Source: Streptomyces deccanensis
GTDB lineage: Bacteria > Actinomycetota > Actinomycetes > Streptomycetales > Streptomycetaceae
Length of the DNA: 64,000 nucleotides
NCBI RefSeq assembly: GCF_022385335.1
Contig: NZ_CP092431.1
Coordinates: 2,604,001-2,668,000, forward strand
Direction of reading: 5' to 3'
Shown: positions 33,373 to 42,793 of the stretch, piece by piece
How the letters are laid out: the number at the start of each line of letters is the position of its first letter
Position numbering within the stretch: position 1 is the stretch's first letter
Notes under the pieces: generated by a model
What the model was told of the DNA's origin: nothing
The model's database searches: none
What the model saw: only the letters and a program-made list of their open reading frames with translations
Made by a program: the position numbers and the translations under genes

Positions 33373-36099
33373 CTAGTGCGCCGCCGACTCCCAGTCCGGG
33401 CCGTGGCCCACCGAGACGTCCAGGGGGGCCAGCAGGTGGACCGCGTTGGACATTTCGTGGCGGAGGAGTTGTTCGGTGCGTTCGCGTTCGCCGGGGGCGA
33501 TCTCCAGGACGATTTCGTCGTGGACCTGGAGGAGCATGCGGGAGGCGAGGCCCGCCTCATCCAGCGCGCGGCCCACGTTGAGCATCGCGATCTTGACGAT
33601 GTCGGCGGCGGTGCCCTGGATCGGCGCGTTCAGAGCCATCCGCTCCGCGGCCTCGCGACGCTGACGGTTGTCGCTGTTGAGGTCGGGGAGGTAGCGGCGG
33701 CGGCCGAAGAGCGTCGCCGTGTAGCCCGTGGCCCGCGCCTCGTCCACGACCCGGCGCAGATAGTCCCGCACCCCGCCGAACCGCTCGAAGTACGCGTCCA
33801 TCAGGGCTCGCGCCTCGCCCGCCTCGATGTTCAGCTGCTGGGAGAGGCCGAACGCGGACAGCCCGTAGGCCAGGCCGTACGACATCGCCTTGATCTTGCG
33901 GCGCATCTCGGCGTCGACGGCGGACTGCTCGACGCCGAACACCTGCGCGGCCGCCGTGGTGTGCAGGTCCTCGCCCGAGGTGAACGCCTCGATCAGGCCC
34001 GCGTCCTCGGAGAGGTGGGCCATGACGCGCAGTTCGATCTGGCTGTAGTCCGCCGTCATCAGCGACTCGAACCCCTCGCCGACGACGAAGCCGCGGCGGA
34101 TGGCCCGGCCCTCGTCGGTGCGGACGGGGATGTTCTGCAGGTTCGGGTCGACGGAGGAGAGACGGCCCGTGGCGGCGACCGTCTGGTTGAAGGTGGTGTG
34201 GATCCGGCCGTCCGCGGCGATCATCTTGATCAGGCCCTCGACGGTGACCCGGAGCCTCGCCTGCTCGCGGTGCCGGAGCATGATGACCGGCAGTTCGTTG
34301 TCCGTCTGGCCCGCCAGCCAGGCGAGGGCGTCCGCGTCCGTGGTGTAGCCCGTCTTCGTGCGCTTGGTCTTGGGCAGGCCCAGCTCGCCGAAGAGGACCT
34401 CCTGGAGCTGCTTGGGCGAGCCCAGGTTGAACTCGTGCCCCGCCGCCGCGTGCGCCTCCTTCACCGCCTGCTGGACGGCGCCCGCGAACATCTGCTCCAT
34501 GGTCTCCAGGTGGGCCCGGTCCGCCGCGATGCCGTGGCGCTCCATCCGGGCCAGCAGCGCGGAGGTGGGCAGCTCCACGTCACGCAGCAGCTCCGTCGCG
34601 CCGACCTCCTCCAGCCGCTCCCCGAAGGCCTCGCCCAGGTCGAGGATCGCGCGGGCCTGCACCATCAGCGCGTCGGCCTCGGCGCCCTCGTCCGCGCCGA
34701 AGGCCAGCTGGCCGTCGGCCGTGGCGGCCGGCGCCAGCTCGCGGCCCAGGTACTCCAGGGAGAGCGCGTCCAGGTCGAAGGAGCGGCGGCCCGGCTTGAC
34801 CAGGTAGGCGGCGAGCGCGGTGTCCATGGAGACGCCGTCCACGCTCCAGCCGTGCTCGGCGAAGACCCGCATCGCGCCCTTGGCGTTGTGGAACACCTTC
34901 GGCCGGGCGATGTCGGCGAGCCAGGTCGCCCATGCCGTCTCGTCGGTCTCGTCCAGCTGCGTCGGGTCGAACCAGGCGGCCGCTCCCCCGGCGGCGGCGA
35001 GCGCGACCTCGGCGACCGAGCCGGTGCCGAGCGCCCAGGTGTCGACCGTGGCGACGCCGAGGACGTCCGTGCCGTGCTCGGCGAGCCAGGGGGCCAGCTC
35101 GCCGGAGGCGAGGACCGTGCCGTCCACCGCGACGCCGGGGGCGGCCGGCGAGGCGGCGTCGGCCTCCTCGGCGCCCGGGTCGACGGCGAGCAGGCGCTCG
35201 CGCAGCGAGGGGTTGCGGATCTCCAGGGTGTCCAGGACCATCGCGACGGCCTTGCGGTCGTACGCGGCGCGCTCCAGGTCGCCCACGCCCTTGGGCAGTT
35301 CGACCGTGCGGACCATCTCGGTGAGGCGGCGGTTGAGCTTGACGGCCTCCAGGTGGTCGCGGAGGTTCTGCCCGGCCTTGCCCTTGACCTCCTCGACGCG
35401 CTCGACGAGGTCCGCGAACGAACCGAACTGGTTGATCCACTTCGCGGCGGTCTTCTCGCCGACGCCGGGGATGCCGGGGAGGTTGTCGGACGGGTCGCCG
35501 CGCAGGGCCGCGAAGTCCGGGTACTGGGCCGGGGTGAGGCCGTACTTCTCGAACACCTTCTCCGGGGTGAACCGGGTCAGCTCCGAGACGCCCTTCGTCG
35601 GGTAGAGCACGGTGGTGTGCTCGCTGACGAGCTGGAAGGAGTCACGGTCGCCGGTGACGATGAGGACCTCGAAGCCCTCGGCCTCGGCCTGGGTGGCGAG
35701 GGTGGCGATGACGTCGTCGGCCTCGAAGCCGTCGACGGCGAAGCGGACGGCGTGCATCGCGTCGAGCAGCTCGCCGATCAGCTCGACCTGGCCCTTGAAC
35801 TCGTCCGGGGTCTTCGAGCGGTTCGCCTTGTACTCGGTGAACTCCTCCGAGCGCCAGGTCTTGCGGGAGACGTCGAACGCGACCGCGAAGTGGGTGGGGG
35901 CCTCGTCGCGCAGGGTGTTCGCCAGCATCGACGCGAAGCCGTAGATCGCGTTGGTCGGCTGGCCCGTCGCCGTCGTGAAATTCTCCGCGGGCAGCGCGAA
36001 GAACGCGCGGTAGGCCAGCGAGTGCCCGTCCATGAGCATGAGCCGGGGACGGCTGCCGCCGGGGGTGCTGTCGGTCTTCTTCGATCCTGTCTCTGCCAC
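33373..36099 (-). CDS. polA: DNA polymerase I
   Basis: A 908-residue family A polymerase for Okazaki-fragment maturation and repair. The N-terminal 5' nuclease domain (about 20-310) has MLMDGHSLAYRAFFAL, DGFEADDVIATLA, VTGDRD and the GVGEKTAAKWI helix-hairpin-helix. A proofreading-like domain (about 330-530) lacks most expected acidic residues and is probably inactive, as in other actinobacteria. The polymerase domain carries motif A DYSQIELR, motif B RRKIKAMSYGLAYG and motif C LQVHDEIVLE. The GTG at 36099 follows GGGGG and is preferred over a frame reaching 36168. Confidence 0.97.
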   Translation of the reverse strand: MAETGSKKTDSTPGGSRPRLMLMDGHSLAYRAFFALPAENFTTATGQPTNAIYGFASMLANTLRDEAPTHFAVAFDVSRKTWRSEEFTEYKANRSKTPDEFKGQVELIGELLDAMHAVRFAVDGFEADDVIATLATQAEAEGFEVLIVTGDRDSFQLVSEHTTVLYPTKGVSELTRFTPEKVFEKYGLTPAQYPDFAALRGDPSDNLPGIPGVGEKTAAKWINQFGSFADLVERVEEVKGKAGQNLRDHLEAVKLNRRLTEMVRTVELPKGVGDLERAAYDRKAVAMVLDTLEIRNPSLRERLLAVDPGAEEADAASPAAPGVAVDGTVLASGELAPWLAEHGTDVLGVATVDTWALGTGSVAEVALAAAGGAAAWFDPTQLDETDETAWATWLADIARPKVFHNAKGAMRVFAEHGWSVDGVSMDTALAAYLVKPGRRSFDLDALSLEYLGRELAPAATADGQLAFGADEGAEADALMVQARAILDLGEAFGERLEEVGATELLRDVELPTSALLARMERHGIAADRAHLETMEQMFAGAVQQAVKEAHAAAGHEFNLGSPKQLQEVLFGELGLPKTKRTKTGYTTDADALAWLAGQTDNELPVIMLRHREQARLRVTVEGLIKMIAADGRIHTTFNQTVAATGRLSSVDPNLQNIPVRTDEGRAIRRGFVVGEGFESLMTADYSQIELRVMAHLSEDAGLIEAFTSGEDLHTTAAAQVFGVEQSAVDAEMRRKIKAMSYGLAYGLSAFGLSQQLNIEAGEARALMDAYFERFGGVRDYLRRVVDEARATGYTATLFGRRRYLPDLNSDNRQRREAAERMALNAPIQGTAADIVKIAMLNVGRALDEAGLASRMLLQVHDEIVLEIAPGERERTEQLLRHEMSNAVHLLAPLDVSVGHGPDWESAAH

Positions 36100-36254
36100 G
36101 CCCCCGATCCTGCCACGTACCACTGACACCCGGACCCCCCGTCCCTGTCGCCGCCCGCCCCCGATCACCCTCGTTCCCGTCCGATCGGTCGTGCGAGGAT
36201 CGGAGGTGTAGCCACCCGTCCGAACAGCACGTGTATGCGATATGGGGAGCAGCC

Positions 36255-38534
36255 ATGGCCGGCAAGGCGCCGAAGAATGATCCGGTTCAGGACGCGCCCC
36301 GGGTCGCGGAGCCCCAGCACGCGGCGGCGGGACTGCCGGCGATCGGGCACACCCTGCGGGTCGCGCAGCAGCAGATGGGTGTGAAGCGGACCGCGCTGAC
36401 CCTGCTGCGGGTCAACCAGAAGGACGGGTTCGACTGCCCGGGCTGCGCCTGGCCGGAGCCGGAGCACCGGCACGCGGCGGAGTTCTGCGAGAACGGCGCG
36501 AAGGCGGTCGCCGAGGAGGCCACGCTCCGCCGGGTCACGCCCGAGTTCTTCGCCGCCCACACCGTGGCCGATCTCGCCACCCGCAGCGGTTACTGGCTGG
36601 GGCAGCAGGGGCGGCTCACCCACCCCATGTATCTGCCCGAGGGCGGCGACCGGTACGAGCCGGTGTCCTGGGACCGCGCCTTCGACATCGTCGCCGAGGA
36701 GCTGAAGGCGCTCACCTCCCCCGACGAGGCCCTCTTCTACACCTCCGGGCGGACCAGCAACGAGGCCGCGTTCCTCTACCAGCTGTTCGCCCGCGAGTTC
36801 GGCACGAACAACCTGCCGGACTGCTCCAACATGTGCCACGAGTCGTCGGGCTCCGCGCTCTCCGAGACCATCGGCGTCGGCAAGGGCAGCGTCCTGCTGG
36901 AGGACCTCTACCGGGCCGACCTGATCATCGTGGCCGGACAGAACCCCGGGACCAACCATCCCCGGATGCTCTCCGCCCTGGAGAAGGCCAAGGCCGACGG
37001 CGCGAAGATCATCACCGTCAACCCGCTGCCCGAGGCCGGCCTGGAGCGGTTCAAGAACCCGCAGACGCCGCAGGGCATGCTCAAGGGCGCCGCCCTCACC
37101 GACCTGTTCCTCCAGATCCGCATCGGCGGCGACCAGGCCCTGTTCCGCCTCCTCAACAAGCTGATCCTGGAGACGGAAGGCGCCGTCGACGAGACCTTCG
37201 TCGCCGAACACACCCACGGCTTCGAGGAGTTCACCGCAGCCGCCCGCGCGGCCGACTGGGACGAGACGCTCGCGGCGACCGGTCTGACGCGCGAGAAGAT
37301 CGACGAGGCGCTGCGCATGGTGCTCGCCTCGAAGCGGACCATCGTCTGCTGGGCCATGGGTCTCACCCAGCACAAGCACGCGGTGCCGACCATCCGCGAA
37401 GTGGTCAACTTCCTCCTGCTGCGCGGCAACATCGGCCGCCCCGGCGCCGGTGTCTGCCCGGTGCGCGGCCACTCCAACGTGCAGGGCGACCGCACGATGG
37501 GCATCTTCGAGCGGCCCGCCCCGGCGTTCCTGGACGCCCTGGAGAGGGAGTTCGGCTTCGCGCCGCCCCGGGAGCACGGCTACGACGTCGTACGGGCCAT
37601 CAGGGCCATGCGCGACGACAAGGCGAAGGTGTTCTTCGCGATGGGCGGCAACTTCGTCTCGGCGTCCCCCGACACGGAGGTCACGGAGGCGGCGATGCGC
37701 CGGGCGCGGCTGACCGTGCACGTGTCGACGAAGCTGAACCGCTCGCACGCGGTCACGGGCGCGCGGGCGCTGATCCTGCCCACCCTGGGACGCACCGAGC
37801 GCGATCTCCAGGGCGGCGGCGAGCAGTTCGTGACCGTCGAGGACTCCATGGGCATGGTGCACGCCTCGCGCGGCCGGCTGGAGCCCGCGAGCGGGCAGTT
37901 GCTGTCCGAGCCGGCCATCGTGTGCCGGCTCGCCCGCCGCGTCCTCGGCGAGGAGAGCCGGACGCCCTGGGAGGAGTTCGAGAAGGACTACGCGACGATC
38001 CGCGACCGCATCGCGCGCGTGGTGCCCGGGTTCGAGGACTTCAACGCGCGCGTGGCCGACCCGTCCGGCTTCGCGCTCCCGCACGCCCCGCGCGACGAGC
38101 GCCGCTTCCCCACCGCCACCGGCAAGGCCAACTTCACGGCCGCCCCGGTGGAGTACCCGCGGCTGCCCGAGGGCCGCCTGCTGCTGCAGACGCTGCGCTC
38201 GCACGACCAGTACAACACCACCATCTACGGCCTGGACGACCGCTACCGGGGTATCAAGAACGGCCGCCGGGTCGTCCTCGTCAACCCCGAGGACGCGCGG
38301 GAGCTGAAGCTCGCCGACGGGTCGTACGTGGACCTGGTGGGCGAGTGGAAGGACGGCGTCGAGCGGCGCGCCCCCGGGTTCCGGGTGGTGCACTACCCGA
38401 CGGCGCGCGGCTGCGCGGCCGCCTACTACCCGGAGACCAACGTCCTGGTGCCGCTGGACTCCACCGCCGACACCAGCAACACCCCGGCCAGCAAGTCCGT
38501 CGTGGTCCGTCTGGAACAATCGTCCACCGACTGA
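36255..38534 (+). CDS. FdhF/YdeP-type molybdopterin oxidoreductase
   Basis: A 759-residue molybdopterin enzyme of the FdhF/YdeP family (formate dehydrogenase H-like alpha subunit). It has a CPGCAWP cysteine pair but not a full N-terminal 4Fe-4S motif, as usual in YdeP. Cofactor regions include ALFYTSGRTSNEAAFLYQLF, NMCHESSGSAL, GQNPGTNHPRM and the C-terminal QYNTTIYGLDDRYRG and NPEDARELKLADGSYV dinucleotide-binding segment. YdeP affects acid resistance in E. coli; substrate here unknown. The ATG at 36255 follows GGGGAGC. No fdhD or electron-transfer gene is adjacent. Confidence 0.92.
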   Translation: MAGKAPKNDPVQDAPRVAEPQHAAAGLPAIGHTLRVAQQQMGVKRTALTLLRVNQKDGFDCPGCAWPEPEHRHAAEFCENGAKAVAEEATLRRVTPEFFAAHTVADLATRSGYWLGQQGRLTHPMYLPEGGDRYEPVSWDRAFDIVAEELKALTSPDEALFYTSGRTSNEAAFLYQLFAREFGTNNLPDCSNMCHESSGSALSETIGVGKGSVLLEDLYRADLIIVAGQNPGTNHPRMLSALEKAKADGAKIITVNPLPEAGLERFKNPQTPQGMLKGAALTDLFLQIRIGGDQALFRLLNKLILETEGAVDETFVAEHTHGFEEFTAAARAADWDETLAATGLTREKIDEALRMVLASKRTIVCWAMGLTQHKHAVPTIREVVNFLLLRGNIGRPGAGVCPVRGHSNVQGDRTMGIFERPAPAFLDALEREFGFAPPREHGYDVVRAIRAMRDDKAKVFFAMGGNFVSASPDTEVTEAAMRRARLTVHVSTKLNRSHAVTGARALILPTLGRTERDLQGGGEQFVTVEDSMGMVHASRGRLEPASGQLLSEPAIVCRLARRVLGEESRTPWEEFEKDYATIRDRIARVVPGFEDFNARVADPSGFALPHAPRDERRFPTATGKANFTAAPVEYPRLPEGRLLLQTLRSHDQYNTTIYGLDDRYRGIKNGRRVVLVNPEDARELKLADGSYVDLVGEWKDGVERRAPGFRVVHYPTARGCAAAYYPETNVLVPLDSTADTSNTPASKSVVVRLEQSSTD

Positions 38535-38600
38535 GCGTTTGCTCAGGAGTCCGGCGCTCCTCCGCCGGCGGCGCAGGCGATCGACGACGAACGGAGCCCC

Positions 38601-39089
38601 ATGGGCGAGCAGCACTACGCGAAGTTCCCGCAAGCGGTCATCGACGAGTACGCGAACCTCGGCATCGACCTGGTCGCGATGTTCTCGGCGGGCCACCTGG
38701 GCACCCGGATGGGCGTACAGATCGTGGAGGCCTCGGCGGACCGGGTCGTCGGCACGATGCCGGTGGAGGGCAACACCCAGCCGTACGGGCTGCTGCACGG
38801 CGGCGCGTCCGCCGTGCTGGCGGAGACGCTGGGCTCGGTCGGCTCCATGCTGCACGCCGGCAGCTCCAAGATCGCCGTCGGTGTGGACCTGAACTGCACC
38901 CATCACCGGGGCGCACGGTCCGGCCTGGTGACAGGTGTCGCCACACCGCTGCACCGGGGCCGCTCGACGGCGACGTACGAGATCGTGATCAGCGACGAGG
39001 ACGGCAAGCGGGTCTGCACCGCCCGGCTGACCTGCCTGCTGCGGGACGCCCCCACCGCCCCGGGCGCGAAGGCCCGGACGGCCGAGTGA
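38601..39089 (+). CDS. PaaI-family hotdog-fold thioesterase
   Basis: A 162-residue acyl-CoA thioesterase-like protein. The hotdog fold is shown by YGLLHGGASAVLAETLGSVG (the catalytic HGG motif with a downstream Glu) and VGVDLNCTHHRGARSGLVTG. It probably hydrolyses aromatic or other small acyl-CoA esters, as PaaI and EntH do, in the cytoplasm. It lies 66 bp beyond the molybdoenzyme gene on the same strand, but a common function is not obvious. Confidence 0.9.
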   Translation: MGEQHYAKFPQAVIDEYANLGIDLVAMFSAGHLGTRMGVQIVEASADRVVGTMPVEGNTQPYGLLHGGASAVLAETLGSVGSMLHAGSSKIAVGVDLNCTHHRGARSGLVTGVATPLHRGRSTATYEIVISDEDGKRVCTARLTCLLRDAPTAPGAKARTAE

Positions 39090-39170
39090 CCCGTGCGGAC
39101 GAGGGGCGGGCCCGGGCGGCGACCTGTTCGCCTCTGGTCCGCCGGGGCGCGCAGGCCCTAGCGTCGGGGC

Positions 39171-39587
39171 ATGGCAACGGGAGGAGCCCCCTGGCCGGGG
39201 GCGGTGCTCGGGCCGGCGCTGCTGATCGGCGTCCTGGTCACCGGGTGCGCGGGGGCGGAAAAGGCGGACGGGGCCGCGGGCCCCTCGACGGCCGCGCGCG
39301 GCGGCGGCTCGCCGTCGCCGTCGGCCACCCCGCCCGAGGAACTGTGCGCGAAGCTCGTCTCGCACTGGTCGCTGGAGGTGCTGGACGGCGACACCTATGG
39401 GGACTATCAGTCCATGGGACTGTCGAACGGGCAGTACGACATCCTGCGGGAGGTCGTCGACGAGGCGCGGGCCGAGAAGAAGCGCGCGGGCGCCACGGCG
39501 GCCCGGCGGCTGATCGAGCGGCGGGCCCGCGCGGGCTGCGAGGAGTGGTACCGCTCGGGCGGCCCGGGCGAGGGGCCCTGGAGTTGA
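39171..39587 (+). CDS. Small lipoprotein of unknown function
   Basis: A 138-residue secreted lipoprotein: the hydrophobic signal (AVLGPALLIGVLVTGC) ends in a lipobox with Cys26. A Ser/Gly/Pro linker follows, then a helical domain with two cysteines (EELCAKLVSHW and ARAGCEEWY) that could form a disulfide outside the cell. The C-terminal part is charged (EVVDEARAEKKRAGATAARR). It ends within or next to the start of the following membrane protein gene, suggesting a two-gene envelope operon. Confidence 0.75.
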   Translation: MATGGAPWPGAVLGPALLIGVLVTGCAGAEKADGAAGPSTAARGGGSPSPSATPPEELCAKLVSHWSLEVLDGDTYGDYQSMGLSNGQYDILREVVDEARAEKKRAGATAARRLIERRARAGCEEWYRSGGPGEGPWS

Positions 39588-39601
39588 GCGGGGTCGGCCC
39601 C

Positions 39602-40243
39602 GTGGAGCCGGGCGAGGGCACGCGCGCGTGGGACGCGGCGGACGATCCGGCGGACGCGCACGGCCCGCCCCCACCGGAGTCGCCGCGCGCACGGTACGCC
39701 CAGGCGTACGCCCGGCACCGCCGGGCCGTGCTCGCGGGCGCGGCGGCGGTCGTCGTGCTCGCGGGCGGCGGCTACCTCTACGCGACCCGGCCCACCCAGG
39801 CCCCGACGCCGGAGCCGACACCGCGGGAGACGCCGTACCCCTCCCAGGCCATCGTCGTCAGCTACGTCGGCCCGGTGACGCACTCCGGCCGGGCGCCGCG
39901 CGGACGCTTCGATTTCGAGGTGCGGCTGAGCGTGCGGTACGGCCCCCCGATCACCGTGGAACGGATGACCCAGCCCTACGCGGGCCTGTCGCTGCGCACG
40001 GACCCGCGCACTCCGCTCCGGATCGGGACGAAAGACGCCCGAAAGATCCTCGTCACCATGCGCGTCACCGAATGCGGGAAAGCACCGGAGAACGCCGGAC
40101 TTCCATTCCTGGATGTAACTCTGCGTAATACGCGCGCAATAGAAGCGCACAGTTTCATCTTGGGCGAGCGCTACGCACAGGACCTCTCCGACGCCCTTCG
40201 AGTCGCCTGTGGCAACGATTCCGCGTCATCACCAAAAAGCTGA
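39602..40243 (+). CDS. Membrane-anchored extracytoplasmic protein, unknown family
   Basis: A 213-residue protein with a cytoplasmic N-terminus of about 40 residues, one transmembrane helix (VLAGAAAVVVLAGGGYLYA), a Pro/Thr-rich spacer and a beta-rich external domain of about 130 residues with strands such as RFDFEVRLSVRYGPPITVE. Two cysteines (MRVTECGKAP and LRVACGND) may pair. The start could also be the TTG at 39584, which overlaps the stop of the lipoprotein gene (TTGA). Codon use becomes less GC-rich toward the 3' end. No family recognised. Confidence 0.7.
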   Translation: MEPGEGTRAWDAADDPADAHGPPPPESPRARYAQAYARHRRAVLAGAAAVVVLAGGGYLYATRPTQAPTPEPTPRETPYPSQAIVVSYVGPVTHSGRAPRGRFDFEVRLSVRYGPPITVERMTQPYAGLSLRTDPRTPLRIGTKDARKILVTMRVTECGKAPENAGLPFLDVTLRNTRAIEAHSFILGERYAQDLSDALRVACGNDSASSPKS

Positions 40244-40522
40244 ACACTCCTGAACCTACCCGCGTCGACCCTGCACGTTCTCACTATGCGGACAGGGCGA
40301 ATCGGCCTGAATTCCGCGCAACCGCCCACTGAGTACCGCTCTGCATTACCTCGTGTCATAACAAGAGCGTCACAGCCTTGGTCAGACTCTCCTCCACGTT
40401 GTCCACACACGCTTAGAGTCACGGCCAGTCACCGCGCCAACGGAATCGAAGTCACGTCTTCGGCCCAGCGCTCGACTCGGCCACTTCCAACAGGAAGGGC
40501 CGTGCCAGGGAAAGGACTGATC

Positions 40523-41752
40523 GTGCGTCAACGTTCGCTCATCGCCATCACCGCCGCGCTGGCGGCGGGAGCACTCACTCTCACCGCCTGTGGTTCGCGC
40601 GACGAGGACAAGGGCGGCTCGGACACCGGCAGTGGCACCACTGTCGTCATCGGCGTCGACGCCCCGCTGACCGGTGACCTCTCGGCGCTGGGCCTCGGCA
40701 TCAAGAACTCCGCCGACCTCGCCGCCAAGACCGCCAACAAGGACAAGTACGTCGAGGGCATAACCTTCAAGATCGAAGCCCTCGACGACCAGGCGCAGCC
40801 CTCCTCGGGCCAGCAGAACGCCACCACGTTCGTCGCCAACAAGGACGTCCTCGGCGTCGTCGGCCCGCTGAACTCCTCGGTCGCCGAGTCCATGCAGAAG
40901 GTCTTCGACGACGCCAAGCTCGTCGAGGTCTCCCCGGCCAACACCGGCCCGACCCTGACCCAGGGCGCCGACTGGCAGACCAAGAAGGTCCGCCCGTACA
41001 AGTCGTACTTCCGCACCGCGACCACGGACGCCATCCAGGGCCCGTTCGCCGCGCAGTACCTGTACAACAAGGCCAAGAAGACCAAGGTCTTCGTCATCGA
41101 CGACAAGAAGACCTACGGCGCCGGCCTGGCCGCCACCTTCACCGACGAGTTCAAGAAGCTCGGCGGCAAGGTCGTCGGCACCGAGCACATCGACCCCGAG
41201 ACCAAGGACTTCTCCACGGTCGCCACCAAGGTCAAGAACTCCGGCGCCGACGTCGTCTACTACGGCGGCGAGTACCCGCAGTCCGGCCCGCTGACCAAGC
41301 AGATCAAGGCCGCAGGCGCCAAGATCCCGGTCGCCGGCGGCGACGGCATGTACGACCCGACCTACATCGAGCTCGGCGGCAGCGCCAGCACCGGCGACTT
41401 CGCCACCTCCGTCGGCGCCCCCGTCGAGGAACTCCCCTCCGCCAAGACCTTCATCGAGGACTACAAGGCCGGCGGCTACAAGGAGCCCTACGCGGCCTAC
41501 GGCGGCTACTCCTACGACTCCGCCTGGGCGATCATCGAAGCCGTGAAGAAGGTCGTCGAGGACAACGACGGCAAGCTTCCCAGCGACGCCCGCGCCAAGA
41601 TCACCGAGGCCATGCAGAACATCTCCTTCGACGGCGTGACCGGCAAGGTCTCCTTCGACGAGTACGGCGACACGACCAACAAGCAGCTCACCGTCTACAA
41701 GGTCGAGGGCGGCGAGTGGAAGGCGGTCGACTCCGGTACCTACACCGGCTGA
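40523..41752 (+). CDS. Branched-chain amino acid ABC transporter, substrate-binding lipoprotein
   Basis: A 409-residue LivJ/LivK-type binding protein, anchored outside the membrane through Cys23 of the LTLTAC lipobox. The mature domain shows family elements IGVDAPLTGDLSALG, VGPLNSSVAES, SYFRTATTDAIQGPFAAQYL and VVYYGGEYPQSGPLTKQIKA. It supplies leucine, isoleucine or valine (or similar compounds) to the LivHM channel. The GTG at 40523 follows AAAGGA. It is the first gene of the five-gene operon; a hairpin separates it from livH, which should favour a high level of this protein. Confidence 0.95.
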   Translation: MRQRSLIAITAALAAGALTLTACGSRDEDKGGSDTGSGTTVVIGVDAPLTGDLSALGLGIKNSADLAAKTANKDKYVEGITFKIEALDDQAQPSSGQQNATTFVANKDVLGVVGPLNSSVAESMQKVFDDAKLVEVSPANTGPTLTQGADWQTKKVRPYKSYFRTATTDAIQGPFAAQYLYNKAKKTKVFVIDDKKTYGAGLAATFTDEFKKLGGKVVGTEHIDPETKDFSTVATKVKNSGADVVYYGGEYPQSGPLTKQIKAAGAKIPVAGGDGMYDPTYIELGGSASTGDFATSVGAPVEELPSAKTFIEDYKAGGYKEPYAAYGGYSYDSAWAIIEAVKKVVEDNDGKLPSDARAKITEAMQNISFDGVTGKVSFDEYGDTTNKQLTVYKVEGGEWKAVDSGTYTG

Positions 41753-41773
41753 CCCAACCCGCACACACCTGAG

Positions 41774-41808
41774 CCGCGCGGGGCGCTGCACCACAGCGCC
41801 CCGCGCGG
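41774..41808 (+). terminator. Attenuating hairpin between the binding-protein gene and livH
   Basis: CCGCGCGGGGCGCTG (41774-41788) pairs perfectly with 41794-41808 around a 5-nt loop. No U-tract follows and the operon continues, so it probably ends part of the transcripts or protects the upstream mRNA, giving more binding protein than membrane components. Confidence 0.7.
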
Positions 41809-41860
41809 ACTCACATCCGGTCACATTCGTCGAACATCCGAAAGTCTCGGAGGACATGCG

Positions 41861-42793
41861 GTGAACGAACTGCCGCAGCAGCTGGTCAACGGCCTGCTAC
41901 TAGGATCCATGTACGGGCTGGTCGCCATCGGCTACACGATGGTCTATGGCATCGTCCAGCTCATCAACTTCGCCCACGGTGAGATATTCATGCTGGGCGG
42001 CTTCGGCGCCATCACGGTCTATCTCTACGTACTGCCCGACGGCACGAGCATGTGGGTCGCACTCCCGCTGATGCTCGTCGGAGGCATCATCGTCGCCGTG
42101 CTCGCCGCCGTGGGAGCGGAACGCCTGGCCTACCGGCCCCTGCGCACCGCCCCCCGCCTCGCCCCCCTCATCACCGCCATCGGCCTCTCCCTGGCCCTCC
42201 AGCAGGCCGTGTGGGCGTGGTACCCGGACGCCAAGGAGTCCATCAACTTCCCGCACATCGACGGCGGGCCCTTCGAGATCGGCAACGTCACCATCCAGAC
42301 CGGTGACATCTTCCTGCTCGTCGCCGCCCCGATCAGCATGGCGATCCTCGCCTACTTCGTCATGAAGACCCGCACCGGCCGCGGCATGCAGGCCACCGCG
42401 CAGGACCCCGACACCGCCAAGCTCATGGGCATCAACACCGACCGCATCATCGTGGTCGCCTTCGCCCTCGGCGCCGCGTTCGCCGCCGTCGGAGCCGTCG
42501 CCTACGGCCTCAAGTACGGCCAGGTCCAGTTCCGCATGGGCTTCATCCTCGGCCTCAAGGCCTTCACCGCGGCCGTCCTCGGCGGCATCGGCAACATCTA
42601 CGGCGCCATGCTCGGCGGCGTCGTCCTCGGCCTCGCCGAAGCCCTCTCCACCGCCTACATCGCCGACATCCCCGGCATGGAGCAGTTCGGCAGCCAGTCC
42701 TGGGCCAACGTCTGGGCGTTCGTACTCCTCATCCTCGTCCTCCTGTTCAGGCCCCAGGGCCTGCTCGGAGAGCGCGTGGCGGACAGGGCGTGA
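41861..42793 (+). CDS. livH: Branched-chain amino acid ABC permease LivH
   Basis: A 310-residue permease with about eight transmembrane helices. The signatures are QQLVNGLLLGSMYGLVAIGY and MVYGIVQLINFAHGEIFMLG at the N-terminus and TAAVLGGIGNIYGAMLGGV near the cytoplasmic loop that contacts the ATPases. It pairs with LivM to form the channel. Its end overlaps the livM start (GTGA), showing translational coupling. Confidence 0.95.
   Translation: MNELPQQLVNGLLLGSMYGLVAIGYTMVYGIVQLINFAHGEIFMLGGFGAITVYLYVLPDGTSMWVALPLMLVGGIIVAVLAAVGAERLAYRPLRTAPRLAPLITAIGLSLALQQAVWAWYPDAKESINFPHIDGGPFEIGNVTIQTGDIFLLVAAPISMAILAYFVMKTRTGRGMQATAQDPDTAKLMGINTDRIIVVAFALGAAFAAVGAVAYGLKYGQVQFRMGFILGLKAFTAAVLGGIGNIYGAMLGGVVLGLAEALSTAYIADIPGMEQFGSQSWANVWAFVLLILVLLFRPQGLLGERVADRA

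Noticed and set aside
36165..39821. 1218-codon minus-strand frame opposite the molybdoenzyme and thioesterase genes
   Set aside because: It shows only Arg/Gly/Pro/His-rich translation typical of antisense frames in GC-rich DNA, while the plus strand encodes clear enzyme families.
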